A stretch of DNA of 49,624 nt, from positions 1-49,624 of the forward strand of contig RAPG01000019.1 in the NCBI GenBank assembly GCA_005239165.1. Reading direction: 5' to 3'. Position numbers and translations under genes: made by a program. Below are positions 39,819-48,279 of this stretch, piece after piece. Position 1 is the stretch's first letter; every line of letters starts with the position of its first letter. The notes below the pieces were generated by a model. The model was given only the letters and a program-made list of their open reading frames with translations. It was not told the DNA's origin and did no database searches. This DNA is from Allopusillimonas ginsengisoli. Its GTDB lineage: Bacteria > Pseudomonadota > Gammaproteobacteria > Burkholderiales > Burkholderiaceae_B.

Positions 39819-41351
39819 TCAAACACTTTTGTAACGATCTCGCAGCACATTCTTCTGAACCTTGCCCATGGTGTTGCGCACCAGATGGTCAACAAAGTAA
39901 ATGTGCTTGGGTACCTTAAAATTGGCCAGACTGGCTTTCAGGCTAATCAACATGGCGTCGGCATCCAGCGTCTGACCATCACGTGGCACCACAACGGCCA
40001 CTACGGCCTCACCAAAATCAGGATGCGGCACACCAATAACCGCCGATTCATTAACACCAGGCAACGCATCAATGACCAGCTCGATTTCTTTGGGGTAAAC
40101 ATTAAATCCACCCGAAATAATCAAGTCTTTGCTGCGCCCTACGATAGACACAAAGTCATCAGGTATACCCTCGCCGCCAAACTTGCCCACGTCGCCGGTT
40201 CTGAACCAGCCGTCGGCAGTGAACTCTTCACGCGTTTTTTCAGGCATGCGCCAGTAGCCCGAAAAGACATTGGGCCCGCGCACTTGCACATTACCGATCT
40301 CACCAACAGCAAGCGCCTGCCCCTCGTCATCAACCACCCGCACCGAAACACCGGGCAAGGCCTTGCCCACCGTGCCTCCCCGCCGTTCACCATCAGCCGC
40401 GTGGTACGGGTTGGACGTGAGCATAATGGTTTCGCTCATGCCGTAACGCTCGAGTATGGTGTGCCCTGTGCGTTCGCGAAACGCGTTAAAGGTTTCATCA
40501 AGCAAGGGAGCTGACCCCGAAATAAACAGACGCATGCTTTTGCAGGCATCGCGTGTAAACCGCTCATCGGCCAGCAAGCGAACATAATAAGTTGGCACAC
40601 CCATCATCACTGTGCTTTGCGGCAAATACTGTAATGCCTGATCAATGTTGAGCCGGGGCAGCCAGATCATTTTGGCGCCCGCCAGCAATGCCCCATGCGA
40701 CGCGACAAACAAGCCGTGCACGTGGAAAATAGGCAGCATATGCAGCAGCACATCGTCGGCACGCCATCCCCAGTAGGAGTGAAGCACCTGCGCATTGGAA
40801 GACAGGTTGCTGTGCGTAAGCATGGCACCCTTGCTGCGCCCTGTTGTACCTGAGGTGTACAAAATGGCGGCGAGGTCATCGGGCTGGTTTTGCACGGTAC
40901 TAAATGCCGTATCCTGACTGGCCGCCGCTACGGCAAGACTGCCGCTGCCGTCGGCGTCCAGGGTGTATACATGAGGTGTATCTGTTTTGGCGGCAAGTTC
41001 GCTGATCCATTGCTGGTTTTTGCTGTCGCACACCACCACAGAAGGCTCGGCATCTGTCAGAAAATACTCAACCTCGCCAGCCTTATACGCGGTGTTCAGC
41101 GGAAGATACACCAGCCCCGCCCTGACCGTGGCAAGATAAAGCATCAAGGCCTCGGGCGATTTCTCCACCTGCACGGCAACACGCGCGCCTGCCGGCAAAT
41201 CAAGTGCCTGCAGCAGATTTGCGATACGGCCGCTCATCTCGTCAATGTCTGACCAGCTATATCGCCTGTCGGGTGTTTCAATGGCGATTTTGGCATGATC
41301 CTGGGGAAACCCCGCTACCAGAATGGCGTAAAGATTGGCATTAGTGCCCAC
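39819..41351 (-). CDS. matB: malonate-CoA ligase (MatB-like)
   Basis: MatB activates malonate, and often methylmalonate, to the CoA ester with ATP. The 510-residue adenylate-forming enzyme has the P-loop-like motif AAILYTSGTTGRSKGAMLTHSNL (about 165-187), LPIFHVHGLFVASHGALLAG, ERYGMSETIMLTSNPYHAADGERRGGTVG, and the C-terminal hinge and lysine regions GRSKDLIISGGFNVYPKEIE and MGKVQKNVL. The start is a GTG at 41351 with AGGAG about 7 bases upstream, next to the stop of the hydratase gene. Identification as MatB rests on sequence plus the adjacent malonyl-CoA decarboxylase. Confidence 0.9.
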   Translation of the reverse strand: MGTNANLYAILVAGFPQDHAKIAIETPDRRYSWSDIDEMSGRIANLLQALDLPAGARVAVQVEKSPEALMLYLATVRAGLVYLPLNTAYKAGEVEYFLTDAEPSVVVCDSKNQQWISELAAKTDTPHVYTLDADGSGSLAVAAASQDTAFSTVQNQPDDLAAILYTSGTTGRSKGAMLTHSNLSSNAQVLHSYWGWRADDVLLHMLPIFHVHGLFVASHGALLAGAKMIWLPRLNIDQALQYLPQSTVMMGVPTYYVRLLADERFTRDACKSMRLFISGSAPLLDETFNAFRERTGHTILERYGMSETIMLTSNPYHAADGERRGGTVGKALPGVSVRVVDDEGQALAVGEIGNVQVRGPNVFSGYWRMPEKTREEFTADGWFRTGDVGKFGGEGIPDDFVSIVGRSKDLIISGGFNVYPKEIELVIDALPGVNESAVIGVPHPDFGEAVVAVVVPRDGQTLDADAMLISLKASLANFKVPKHIYFVDHLVRNTMGKVQKNVLRDRYKSV

Positions 41352-41352
41352 A

Positions 41353-42156
41353 TCAATCTCCTGAAAATACGGGGGGCCGACCAGCCAGAAAGGCTTCTAC
41401 GCCTTCTTTATGGTCGCTTGTTTCTGCGTAGTTAAATAACGAGCTAAGTTCGGTCTCACTGAGCGGTTCAGGTGCAGCACTCAAAAGCGTCGCCGTTTTC
41501 TTGTTGATTCGGGCCGCCTGCGGTGCCCCTTGCTCAAGGCGACGGGCGCAGCGCAAAACATCTGCGGCAACCTCGTCATCGGGCATGATCCGGGTAAGCA
41601 ACCCCTTGGCCATGGCCTCATCGGCACCAAACACACGCCCTTCAAGCAAAATCTCGAGTGTGACAGCACGTCCGGCGAGCGCGAGCAACCCACGCATTTC
41701 ATCGGGTGCCATCGGAAAGCCCAGGCGATTGATAGGCACACCAAAACGTGCCGAGCGACCCGCAATGCGAAGATCACATTGGCTGGCCAGCTCAAGCCCA
41801 CCCCCAACGCAAACCCCTTCAATCTGTGCCACCACAGGATGCGGGCAGCGCGCAACAGCCGCTAACGTGGGCGCCAGAATGCGGGTGTGATAATTGATGA
41901 CACCAGCTTTATCAGCACGCTCTCGCGGAAACTCGGAAATATCAGCGCCTGCGGCGAAATTGCCGTCATCACCGCGCACGATAACGCAACGCAATTGATC
42001 TTGTTGTGCCAGATGCGTAAAGATCTCACCGATCGATTGCCACATAGCCACCGTGATGGCGTTGAGGCGACCCGGGTGGGACAAGGTCACGAATGCGAGT
42101 CTGCCGTCGAGCTCAAGATGCACATTGCCCTTAGAAGATGATGAAGATGAGGTCAT
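41353..42156 (-). CDS. enoyl-CoA hydratase/isomerase family protein inside the malonate operon
   Basis: The start at ATG 42156 overlaps the decarboxylase stop as ATGA; a frame from 42162 adds two residues. The 267-residue crotonase-fold protein has an unusual Ser-rich start (TSSSSSSKGN), the oxyanion-hole region FAAGADISEFPRE (about 68-80), and VAQIEGVCVGGGLELASQCDLRIAG (about 110-134). The position of the usual hydratase Glu is occupied within NRLGFPMAPDEMRGLLALAG, so the reaction is uncertain. Its place between matB and the decarboxylase suggests a role with malonyl- or methylmalonyl-derived CoA esters; that is inference. Confidence 0.87.
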   Translation of the reverse strand: MTSSSSSSKGNVHLELDGRLAFVTLSHPGRLNAITVAMWQSIGEIFTHLAQQDQLRCVIVRGDDGNFAAGADISEFPRERADKAGVINYHTRILAPTLAAVARCPHPVVAQIEGVCVGGGLELASQCDLRIAGRSARFGVPINRLGFPMAPDEMRGLLALAGRAVTLEILLEGRVFGADEAMAKGLLTRIMPDDEVAADVLRCARRLEQGAPQAARINKKTATLLSAAPEPLSETELSSLFNYAETSDHKEGVEAFLAGRPPVFSGD

Positions 42157-43517
42157 AGCCATCGCATGTTGCGCCCTACTCTGGGTTTGCCTGCGGCTAA
42201 CTGCGCCAGATTGTCATCCAGCTCATCAAGGTCGTAGAGATAGTTAGCCATAACTCCGCATGACTGCAACAGCCCTTTTGAAGAGCTGTCAGCCGCCCAG
42301 TTAAGCCTTTCGATACGGGCACCATTGCCCAGATGAAAGCGTGCCACCGGGTCAAGCGGATGCCCGTCTTTCATGGCCTTCAGGTAGTGAAGCGCCATCC
42401 GCAGACCGGTACGCCGTATTGTGTCAGATGCCTCACCCACGGCAGCAGCCTGCAGGCGCTCCACCCACTTCTTGCCGGCCTCGGCATCATCCAGCGCCTC
42501 TAGTCGGTCGCTTTTTTCGTGCAGCAGCGACTGCATGGCCTGGCCGTCTTGTCTGGACAGCCAGTTCACAAAACCCGGGATAGGTGAAAGCGTGGCAAAC
42601 GATTTAAGTTTAGGCAGTTCGTGCAATAACTCATCAACCACGCGCTTGAGCAGAAAATTACCAAAGCTGATGCCACGCAGGCCCGGCTGGGTGTTGGATA
42701 TAGAATAAAAAATAGCCCAGCGCGCATCGTGCGGGCTGTCAGCTGGCACCTGCGGATCAAGCAGCACCTGCACATCGCCCGCCATGTCAGCGGCAAATGC
42801 GACCTCTACAAAGATCAGCGGCACACCGCGCATGCGCGGGTGAAAAAACGCATAGCAGCGCCTGTCAGCCGCCACGCGATGTTTGAGCTCTTCCCATGAG
42901 CGGATCTCATGAACCGCTTCAAACTGGATGAGCTTTTCAAGCAGTGAAGCGGGAGAATCCCAGGTAATAGGCTGCAGCTCAAGCATGCCAACATCAAACC
43001 AGCTGGACAGCAGGCTACCCAGCTCGCCTTCAAGCGTAGCCAGACCGGCTACCTGGTTTCGCCAGCGCAGCATATCAGCGCGGAGATCGACCAGCAGACG
43101 CAAGTTATCAGCCTGAGCATAAAGCCGGCGAAATAGCCGCAACCCCAGCTCGCCTCGGGGCTCAAGCTCGGCACTGGCTTGCGCCAGCCCCGCCAGCATG
43201 CCGCGCCGCAGGTCGCCGTCACCGGCCAGATAGCGCTCGCCCCACTGCCTGGCAAACCTGTTGGACGCCACATCAGTCAGCCGGGCCGTAAACAGCGGCC
43301 TGATTTCGGCAATATCGGCACTATGATCGCGCTCAAGCCAGCGGCCAAGCCGCGCCATAAGCCCTTGCGGTGCCTTCTGCTTTGCCTCGCTGACTTCCTT
43401 GTGGATATCTTTATTCACTTCTTTGGCGGCCCCCTTGCCCACATCTTTGTTCGCTGGTTTTCTGGCCGCCTCGTCGGCTACCGTACTCGCGTTCGTATCA
43501 GATACAGCCATGCTCAC
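42153..43517 (-). CDS. malonyl-CoA decarboxylase
   Basis: This enzyme converts malonyl-CoA to acetyl-CoA and CO2. The 454-residue protein has a Lys/Ala-rich leader (about 15-50), a helical N-terminal domain (RFARQWGERYLAGDGDLRRGMLAGLAQ; LDLRADMLRW-like LVDLRADMLRWRN), and the catalytic domain with CYAFFHPRMRGVPLIFVEVAF, SISNTQPGLRGISFGNFLLKRVV, FATLSPIPGFVNWL and the C-terminal block DPVARFHLGNGARIERLNWAADSS. These match the MatA/MLYCD family and not the biotin-type mdc complex. It overlaps gntR by 4 bases upstream and the hydratase by 4 bases downstream. Confidence 0.93.
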   Translation of the reverse strand: MSMAVSDTNASTVADEAARKPANKDVGKGAAKEVNKDIHKEVSEAKQKAPQGLMARLGRWLERDHSADIAEIRPLFTARLTDVASNRFARQWGERYLAGDGDLRRGMLAGLAQASAELEPRGELGLRLFRRLYAQADNLRLLVDLRADMLRWRNQVAGLATLEGELGSLLSSWFDVGMLELQPITWDSPASLLEKLIQFEAVHEIRSWEELKHRVAADRRCYAFFHPRMRGVPLIFVEVAFAADMAGDVQVLLDPQVPADSPHDARWAIFYSISNTQPGLRGISFGNFLLKRVVDELLHELPKLKSFATLSPIPGFVNWLSRQDGQAMQSLLHEKSDRLEALDDAEAGKKWVERLQAAAVGEASDTIRRTGLRMALHYLKAMKDGHPLDPVARFHLGNGARIERLNWAADSSSKGLLQSCGVMANYLYDLDELDDNLAQLAAGKPRVGRNMRWL

Positions 43518-44251
43518 TCTCCTGTGTTCTGGGTTGCCACCTCGGTGATGCCACCCTGTGGCGCGATGCCTGGCTGCAAGGGTTCCGGGCTGATGGTGTC
43601 GCCCTTGGCGAGCACATGCAGGGCATCGAGCTGACGCATCAAGTGTTCGCGCGTGAGCCTGTCGGCGGCGTCAGGGTCGCGCGCTTTGATGGCGGCAAAT
43701 ATGGCCAGATGCTCGGCGCATGATTGGGCTACACGCCCCGGCAAAGCCAGGCTTTTATGCCGCGACAGACTCAATACCTGACGCAGGCCATCGATAAGAT
43801 CAGAAAGCCAGCGATTGTCGGCCAAGGCCTGAATGGCTTCATGAATGACTGCATTGGCCGCGTAATACTGATCGACCTGGCCACCTGCGGCGAATTCGCG
43901 CAAGCGGTCGTGCAAAGGTTCAAGCTGCTGCAGATCAGCGTCAGTGGCCTTGCGGGCTGCCTCATAGGCACAACGCCCCTCAAGCATGGCCATAAGCGGA
44001 AAGATATCGTCAAGATCACGCTCAGCAAGCTGATTGACGAAACAGCCACGACGCGGCTCGAGCCTGACCAGCCCCTCGGACACCAGCACCTTGAGCGCTT
44101 CACGCAAAGGAGTGCGGGAGATACCCATTTCTTGGGTAAGACGTACTTCGTCTATCCACTCGCCAGCCGCCAGCTCCCCCGCCTGAATCGAGGCACGCAG
44201 CCGGTTGGCGACTTCTAGGTAAAGCACCTGTTGAACAATTCGTGTAGCCAT
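43514..44251 (-). CDS. GntR-family (FCD) regulator of the malonate operon
   Basis: The 245-residue protein has an N-terminal winged helix (LEVANRLRASIQAGELAAGEWIDEVRLTQEMGISRTPLREALKVLVSEGLVRLEPRRGCFVN, residues about 12-73) and a C-terminal FCD effector domain with metal-binding-like His residues (DIFPLMAMLEGRCAYEAA, INxVIHEAIQALADN and HLAIFAAIKARDPDAA regions). In malonate clusters this regulator (MatR-like) senses malonate. It is the first gene of the unit and is coupled by 4 bases to the decarboxylase. A perfect palindrome, a candidate operator, lies three bases before the start codon. Confidence 0.92.
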   Translation of the reverse strand: MATRIVQQVLYLEVANRLRASIQAGELAAGEWIDEVRLTQEMGISRTPLREALKVLVSEGLVRLEPRRGCFVNQLAERDLDDIFPLMAMLEGRCAYEAARKATDADLQQLEPLHDRLREFAAGGQVDQYYAANAVIHEAIQALADNRWLSDLIDGLRQVLSLSRHKSLALPGRVAQSCAEHLAIFAAIKARDPDAADRLTREHLMRQLDALHVLAKGDTISPEPLQPGIAPQGGITEVATQNTGE

Positions 44252-44254
44252 AAT

Positions 44255-44266
44255 TCATAATTATGA
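44255..44266. promoter_or_regulatory. palindrome TCATAATTATGA next to the gntR start codon
   Basis: A perfect 12-base palindrome ends three bases before the gntR ATG (44251). No Shine-Dalgarno sequence is seen between it and the start. Autoregulation by the GntR protein is plausible; other GntR-FCD operators are short AT-rich dyads of this type. Confidence 0.55.
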
Positions 44267-44414
44267 CGATTTGTGGGGTGAATACAAGCGTTAGATCCGA
44301 GGGTTATCCTGAGGATGAGGAATAAAATCTGGCGAAGGAAAACAGAGCTCGTCGATTTATAAAGAACGCATTTCACACAGGGCACAGACACGGAGGTGAG
44401 CTTATACTTTACCC

Positions 44415-45341
44415 ATGAGCAAGCAACCCCCGCCCTACGCCCCGCACAGAGCCTGCACCGTCGAGCAGATCACCATCCGGGACGGCGTGCCCTACCGTAT
44501 CCGCCGATGGGCTCCCGAAAACGGTTCTTCGCTTAACGCGCCCCCGCTCCTCCTTGCTCATGGCTGGATGGATATCGGAGCCTCTTTTCAACGCTGCGTA
44601 GACTATCTTTGCGCTGGTCGTGAAATCATCGCACTGGACTGGCGGGGTTTCGGAGGAAGCAGAGGTTCGCAGCCCGTCGGCAGCTACTGGTTCTATGACT
44701 ACTACGGCGATCTGGATGCTATCGTCGACTACATATCGCCGACCGATCCCATTGATTTGCTCGGCCATAGCATGGGCGGCAATATTACGATGACCTACGC
44801 AGGCACATGCCCCACACGAATTCGGCGGTTAATCAATGTCGAGGGTTTCGGGCTTGCCAAGTCCGATCCGTCCAAGGCGCCGGCCCGGCTGGCTCAATGG
44901 CTTTCAGAGCTAAAGTCACCCACGTCATTGCGATCTTTCGCAAGTGAGCAAGAGGTCGTTGATCATTTAAAACGCAGAAGCCCGCGGCTGGAGCAAGAGT
45001 TTGGTAGCTGGCTCGCGCGTCAATGGACAGAGCCTGGGCAGGGCGGCCGCTGGCACATCTCGGCTGATGCCGCGCACAAACGCGTCAATCCCATTCTGTA
45101 TCGGTGCGATGAAGCAGTTGCCACCTGGGCAGAAATCCAGGCGCCCGTCCTTTGGGTAGAAGGTGAACAAACTGCCCATGAACGCCGCAGCAGTGGCACA
45201 TACCCTCGCTCCGAATTTGAAGACCGCTTAAGCAAGGTCCCGTCCGTTGAGCGCACGGTTATCAATCAGGCGGGTCATATGGTTCATCTCGATCAGCCCG
45301 AAGCCCTGGCTGTGGCTATAGAGAGTTTCCTCTCCAGATAA
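44415..45341 (+). CDS. alpha/beta hydrolase
   Basis: The 308-residue protein has the oxyanion-hole motif LLAHGWMD near 41-48, the GG-type strand ALDWRGFGGSRG, the nucleophile elbow LLGHSMGG with Ser near 118, and the catalytic His in QAGHMVHLDQPEA near 291. Substrate is not predictable. It is divergent from gntR, with a 163-base gap. GGAGGTGA lies about 18 bases before the ATG, rather far, and no better in-frame start was found. Confidence 0.85.
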   Translation: MSKQPPPYAPHRACTVEQITIRDGVPYRIRRWAPENGSSLNAPPLLLAHGWMDIGASFQRCVDYLCAGREIIALDWRGFGGSRGSQPVGSYWFYDYYGDLDAIVDYISPTDPIDLLGHSMGGNITMTYAGTCPTRIRRLINVEGFGLAKSDPSKAPARLAQWLSELKSPTSLRSFASEQEVVDHLKRRSPRLEQEFGSWLARQWTEPGQGGRWHISADAAHKRVNPILYRCDEAVATWAEIQAPVLWVEGEQTAHERRSSGTYPRSEFEDRLSKVPSVERTVINQAGHMVHLDQPEALAVAIESFLSR

Positions 45342-45382
45342 AGCCTGCATTCCCATTTGCGGCTATACAGAGGCGTGTAATA

Positions 45383-45562
45383 ATGTTTTTCATGTTGAGA
45401 AAAATTGGTCTGATCTTTATTGCACTTGTCGTGGGCTGGGTGTTTGGCTCAATATTTCCGCTTGGTCTGTGGGCACATTCGGATTGCCACCATCTTGGAG
45501 GAACCTTGCGGGTGGTAGCCGGGCCAGGAAAGACCACAGAATGCGTTATACCATCGGACTAG
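45383..45562 (+). CDS. 59-residue single-pass membrane protein of unknown function
   Basis: The ATG at 45383 opens a 59-residue frame: MFFMLRKIGLIFIALVVGWV and onward through FGSIFPLGLWAHSDCHHLGG to TECVIPSD. It has one N-terminal membrane helix (about 7-30) and a short, probably periplasmic tail with Cys/His (CHH) and a second Cys. There is no strong ribosome binding site. The next small frame starts inside its end. The frame's hydrophobic pattern and codon composition look real; no family is recognised. Confidence 0.5.
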   Translation: MFFMLRKIGLIFIALVVGWVFGSIFPLGLWAHSDCHHLGGTLRVVAGPGKTTECVIPSD

Positions 45563-45776
45563 TATTCTTCTTAACGAGCGGTCGTGTAGATCAAGAACCT
45601 GTGAGTGCCTTCTGCCGATCGTTTTCATCCTACCTACCCTCGTCGGTGTTGGTACGTCTGGGGCTTTCCAGTCAGCAGGACCTAATCGTTGGGTGTGGTC
45701 AACAGTACGTGTCGTACTGCTAATTCTCTGGATATGGCATGTCTCAGCAATAGCTAAGATGAGCTTGCCAGACTGA
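45541..45776 (+). pseudogene. small membrane protein broken by an apparent frameshift
   Basis: The frame from ATG 45541 begins MRYTIGLVFFLTSG and reaches EPVSAF near 45615. In the next frame the sequence continues as LPIVFILPTLVGVGTSGAFQ and LLILWIWHVSAIAKMSLPD up to the TGA at 45774. One added base near 45612-45616 would join them into a 78-residue two-to-three-helix membrane protein. AGGAAAG lies about 9 bases before the ATG. The end overlaps the HsdR remnant on the other strand. I infer a frameshifted gene; as an intact gene it has no recognised family. Confidence 0.45.
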
Positions 45777-46134
45777 GTGCCGACGGGCGGTTGGCCAGCA
45801 GTTGTCGCAGTTCCTGACGGGTGCTGGCCTGTACGGGTTGTTCTCGCAGCAGGTCCCGAGCCAAACTGAAAACGCCAAAAAGCTGTCCATCCAGATCGTT
45901 GCGATCATTGATGACCACGATAGCGAGGTTTAGCAGAGCGGGCTCTTGCATTACGCGTGCTGCAAAGCACGTCATGGTAATGCTCTTGCCGCTACCCTGT
46001 GTATGCCAGACTACGCCGCCTTTGCCGCGCTTGTCATCGGCGGCATCCGGTCTGGCGGCTTGTACCACTGTCTCGATGACAAAACGCACCGCATGAAATT
46101 GGTGGTAACCCGCGCTTTCGCAGATTGATATCAC
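45754..46134 (-). pseudogene. fragment of a type I restriction enzyme HsdR subunit
   Basis: The 126-residue frame contains AGYHQFHAVRFVIETVV, the helicase Walker A region GGVVWHTQGSGKSITMTCFAARVM and the following strand AIVVINDRNDLDGQLFG. These are the conserved motor-domain start of HsdR, usually about 1000 residues. The nuclease domain before it and the rest of the motor after it are missing, and no hsdM or hsdS is present. It is a remnant, not a working enzyme. The nearby YgjP-like gene fits a former type I restriction locus, since such peptidases often accompany hsdR. Confidence 0.8.
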
Positions 46135-46162
46135 TGCACCGTCCTGCCGATAGGGGCTGTCG

Positions 46163-46187
46163 TTGCTACATCAAGGCGATGTAGCAA
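46163..46187. terminator. perfect 10-base hairpin between the HsdR remnant and hipA
   Basis: TTGCTACATC (46163-46172) and GATGTAGCAA (46178-46187) form a perfect stem with an AAGGC loop. It lies downstream of hipA on the minus strand. There is no T-run, so it may be a terminator-like or a mobile-element trace. Confidence 0.5.
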
Positions 46188-46253
46188 GACGTGACATAAG
46201 GATTATAGGTTTGGCTATTTTACTAATATTGATCGCCCCCACAATTTCGGATT

Positions 46254-47497
46254 TCAGGTGACCGGACGTCGATTATGACCGAGGAGGACAGGGCCGAGTA
46301 TTTTCATATTGTGCTCAATCCTATCTTTCATCAGGTTACGCAATTCATCGGTAAGGAGCGACCCGATCGACTCAAATGTATCGGCGAGGCGCACGAGCAA
46401 CGCGTCCAGGTGCACCTGAGCCTGCTGCTGGCTAGCAAACCCAAACTTCATTGCATCACCGAGCACATTTTCGCGCGAAATATCGAAGCGGCCCTGGCTG
46501 AGCATCATCGATAGGCGTTTAGGGGCAAATTGCAGCTCTGGCACCACGTCGTACGCCGGCGCCAGACGCCATGCGCCCTCTTGTGGGACATACACCGCTG
46601 AGTGGTTTCTAGGATGATCGTCATCATTGCCAATGAGCGCATTAAAAACCATACGATTAAACAGTTCGAGCCAATCTTCGCGCGGCGCACCTATCTTTGC
46701 GAGGGTGTTAGCCAGACGCGGATAACTCCAACGTAGATGATCTGCTGGCGAAGCGTTCGGGTATTGTGTCTGCAACATGGTTGCACCACTTACGGTCATT
46801 AGCCGATGCCCATTTTTTCGATCAAAACGCAAAGAGCGCAGCACCGAGATACCCGTTCCTTTCAACTGCGCAACGCAATCGTGGCCTGTTGCCGCAAACC
46901 GCAGCCCAGCTGCGCTGGCCCACTGCGCCATGGCATGCTCAAGCAATGGCACATCATGGATGTCTGACGGCAATACGGGCTTAACCAGCCAGAAATCATC
47001 GCCATCTTGAACAGTTGCTTTAGGTCGAGCCCCTCCCAGACTAGGTGTAGCCATTAATCGACGACGTAATCTGGCATCGACGGGCGGCAAACGCTGGTTC
47101 ATGGCCAACAATTCGGCCGCCAACACATCAAGCTGCGGTAACTTAGGGCTGGCAAGCTGAGATACTGAAGGGTTCTTTGATGGCCCAATGGCCAAAGCTC
47201 CCCAGCGATCTGCGTTATTTGCCTTCAACAAGAACGATACATGTGGCGACTGATCTGACAGCCCGTGCTCTCGCTGCAGCAGCGCCCTGCCCCACGTGCC
47301 TGGGCCTGCATCACGTAGCACGTCATGCAGGCCCCCGTAGCGCTCAGAGACAAAAGGCATATTCAATAAAGTTTTATGGGGTCAATAGCGATTGGAGCAT
47401 CACTCTGCAGATAGCTTTTCGCATATTTGAACTGTCCAATTTTCCGCTCGGATTCGAAGCTATAACGCCCTACGCTTTTGGTGTTCAGATCACCCAC
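46254..47497 (-). pseudogene. hipA: HipA-type kinase gene with a frameshift near its 5' end
   Basis: The main frame (46254-47366) shows the HipA kinase: nucleotide loop TPSLGGARPKATV, hinge DDFWLVKPV, catalytic NALIGNDDDHPRNHS with the Asp and Asn, and LAPAYDVVPE. It begins abruptly at MPFVSERYGGLHDVLRDAGP, lacking the usual N-terminal 40-60 residues. These are found in another frame from a GTG at 47497: VGDLNTKSVGRYSFESERKI then YAKSYLQSDAPIAIDPIK, ending in TGA at 47363-47365. One extra A in the AAAA run at 47372-47375 would fuse them. Its GTG start would overlap the end of ygjP. No hipB antitoxin is seen. HipA kinases phosphorylate tRNA synthetases in toxin-antitoxin systems. Confidence 0.85.
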
Positions 47498-47991
47498 AAG
47501 CCCTGACCATCAGGCAAGTCCAGATGCGTCAGGTACATGCGCAGATCAAATTCATATTGATGGTAGTTCGGCTCCATGCGTTCGCACAGGTTGTAGAACG
47601 CCTTGTTATGTTCCCTTTCCTTTAAATGCGCCAGCTCGTGCACGGTGATCATTTTCAGGAATTCTTCGGGCACTGCACGAAACACCGTGGCTATGCGTAT
47701 CTCGCGCTTGGTTTTGAGCTTCATGCCCTGCACCCGCGAAATGGTGGTGTGCGTGCCCAAGGCGTGGGCAATTACCTGCATTTTGCTGTCGAATGCAACC
47801 TTGCTGATGGGCGCGCCGTTGCGAATGTATTCGTTCTTCAAGCCTACAACATAGTCGTACAACGCTTTGTCAGTACGCACCGAATGGCTGGTCGGATAAC
47901 GGTTGCGTAATACGTCACCCAGTTGCCCGCGCTCGACCAGCAGCCGCACTTTGGCCTGCAGGTCGGATGGGTAGCCTTTAAGGTATTTCAT
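47485..47991 (-). CDS. YgjP-like (DUF45) metal-dependent peptidase
   Basis: The 168-residue product has the zinc motif HELAH at 118-122 with a further His in KEREHNKAFYNLCERMEPNYHQYE, the signature of the YgjP/DUF45 family (SprT/WSS1-like). Members are often encoded beside type I restriction genes, which fits the HsdR remnant nearby. Its own protein function is not known. It appears intact. Its 3' end overlaps the start of the frameshifted hipA by 13 bases. Confidence 0.85.
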   Translation of the reverse strand: MKYLKGYPSDLQAKVRLLVERGQLGDVLRNRYPTSHSVRTDKALYDYVVGLKNEYIRNGAPISKVAFDSKMQVIAHALGTHTTISRVQGMKLKTKREIRIATVFRAVPEEFLKMITVHELAHLKEREHNKAFYNLCERMEPNYHQYEFDLRMYLTHLDLPDGQGLWVI

Positions 47992-48279
47992 GCATGCACC
48001 AGATAAATATAGTAGCGACTAGAAGTCATCGTCATCTTGCGGGGCAGTGCAGATGCTCGCATGACGACAAGGAGTTTAGCTACAGTAAGCAAGATCCGTA
48101 TATCTACCAAATTTTTTGGCACGATTCGTTGTCGTCAAAGTCCACACGGGCATTTGCTGTACACAGATAACCTCACCGAACTTTGGCGACTGAGATCCCA
48201 AGCACTGCGCAATGTCTCTCAGCATTTCCTGTTTTTCGAACTAACTGAAAAGAGATTCCACATGCCAATGATGCCTGCG

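Noticed and set aside
45754..46134. Functional type I restriction system
   Set aside because: Only a short motor fragment of HsdR is present, with no HsdM or HsdS.
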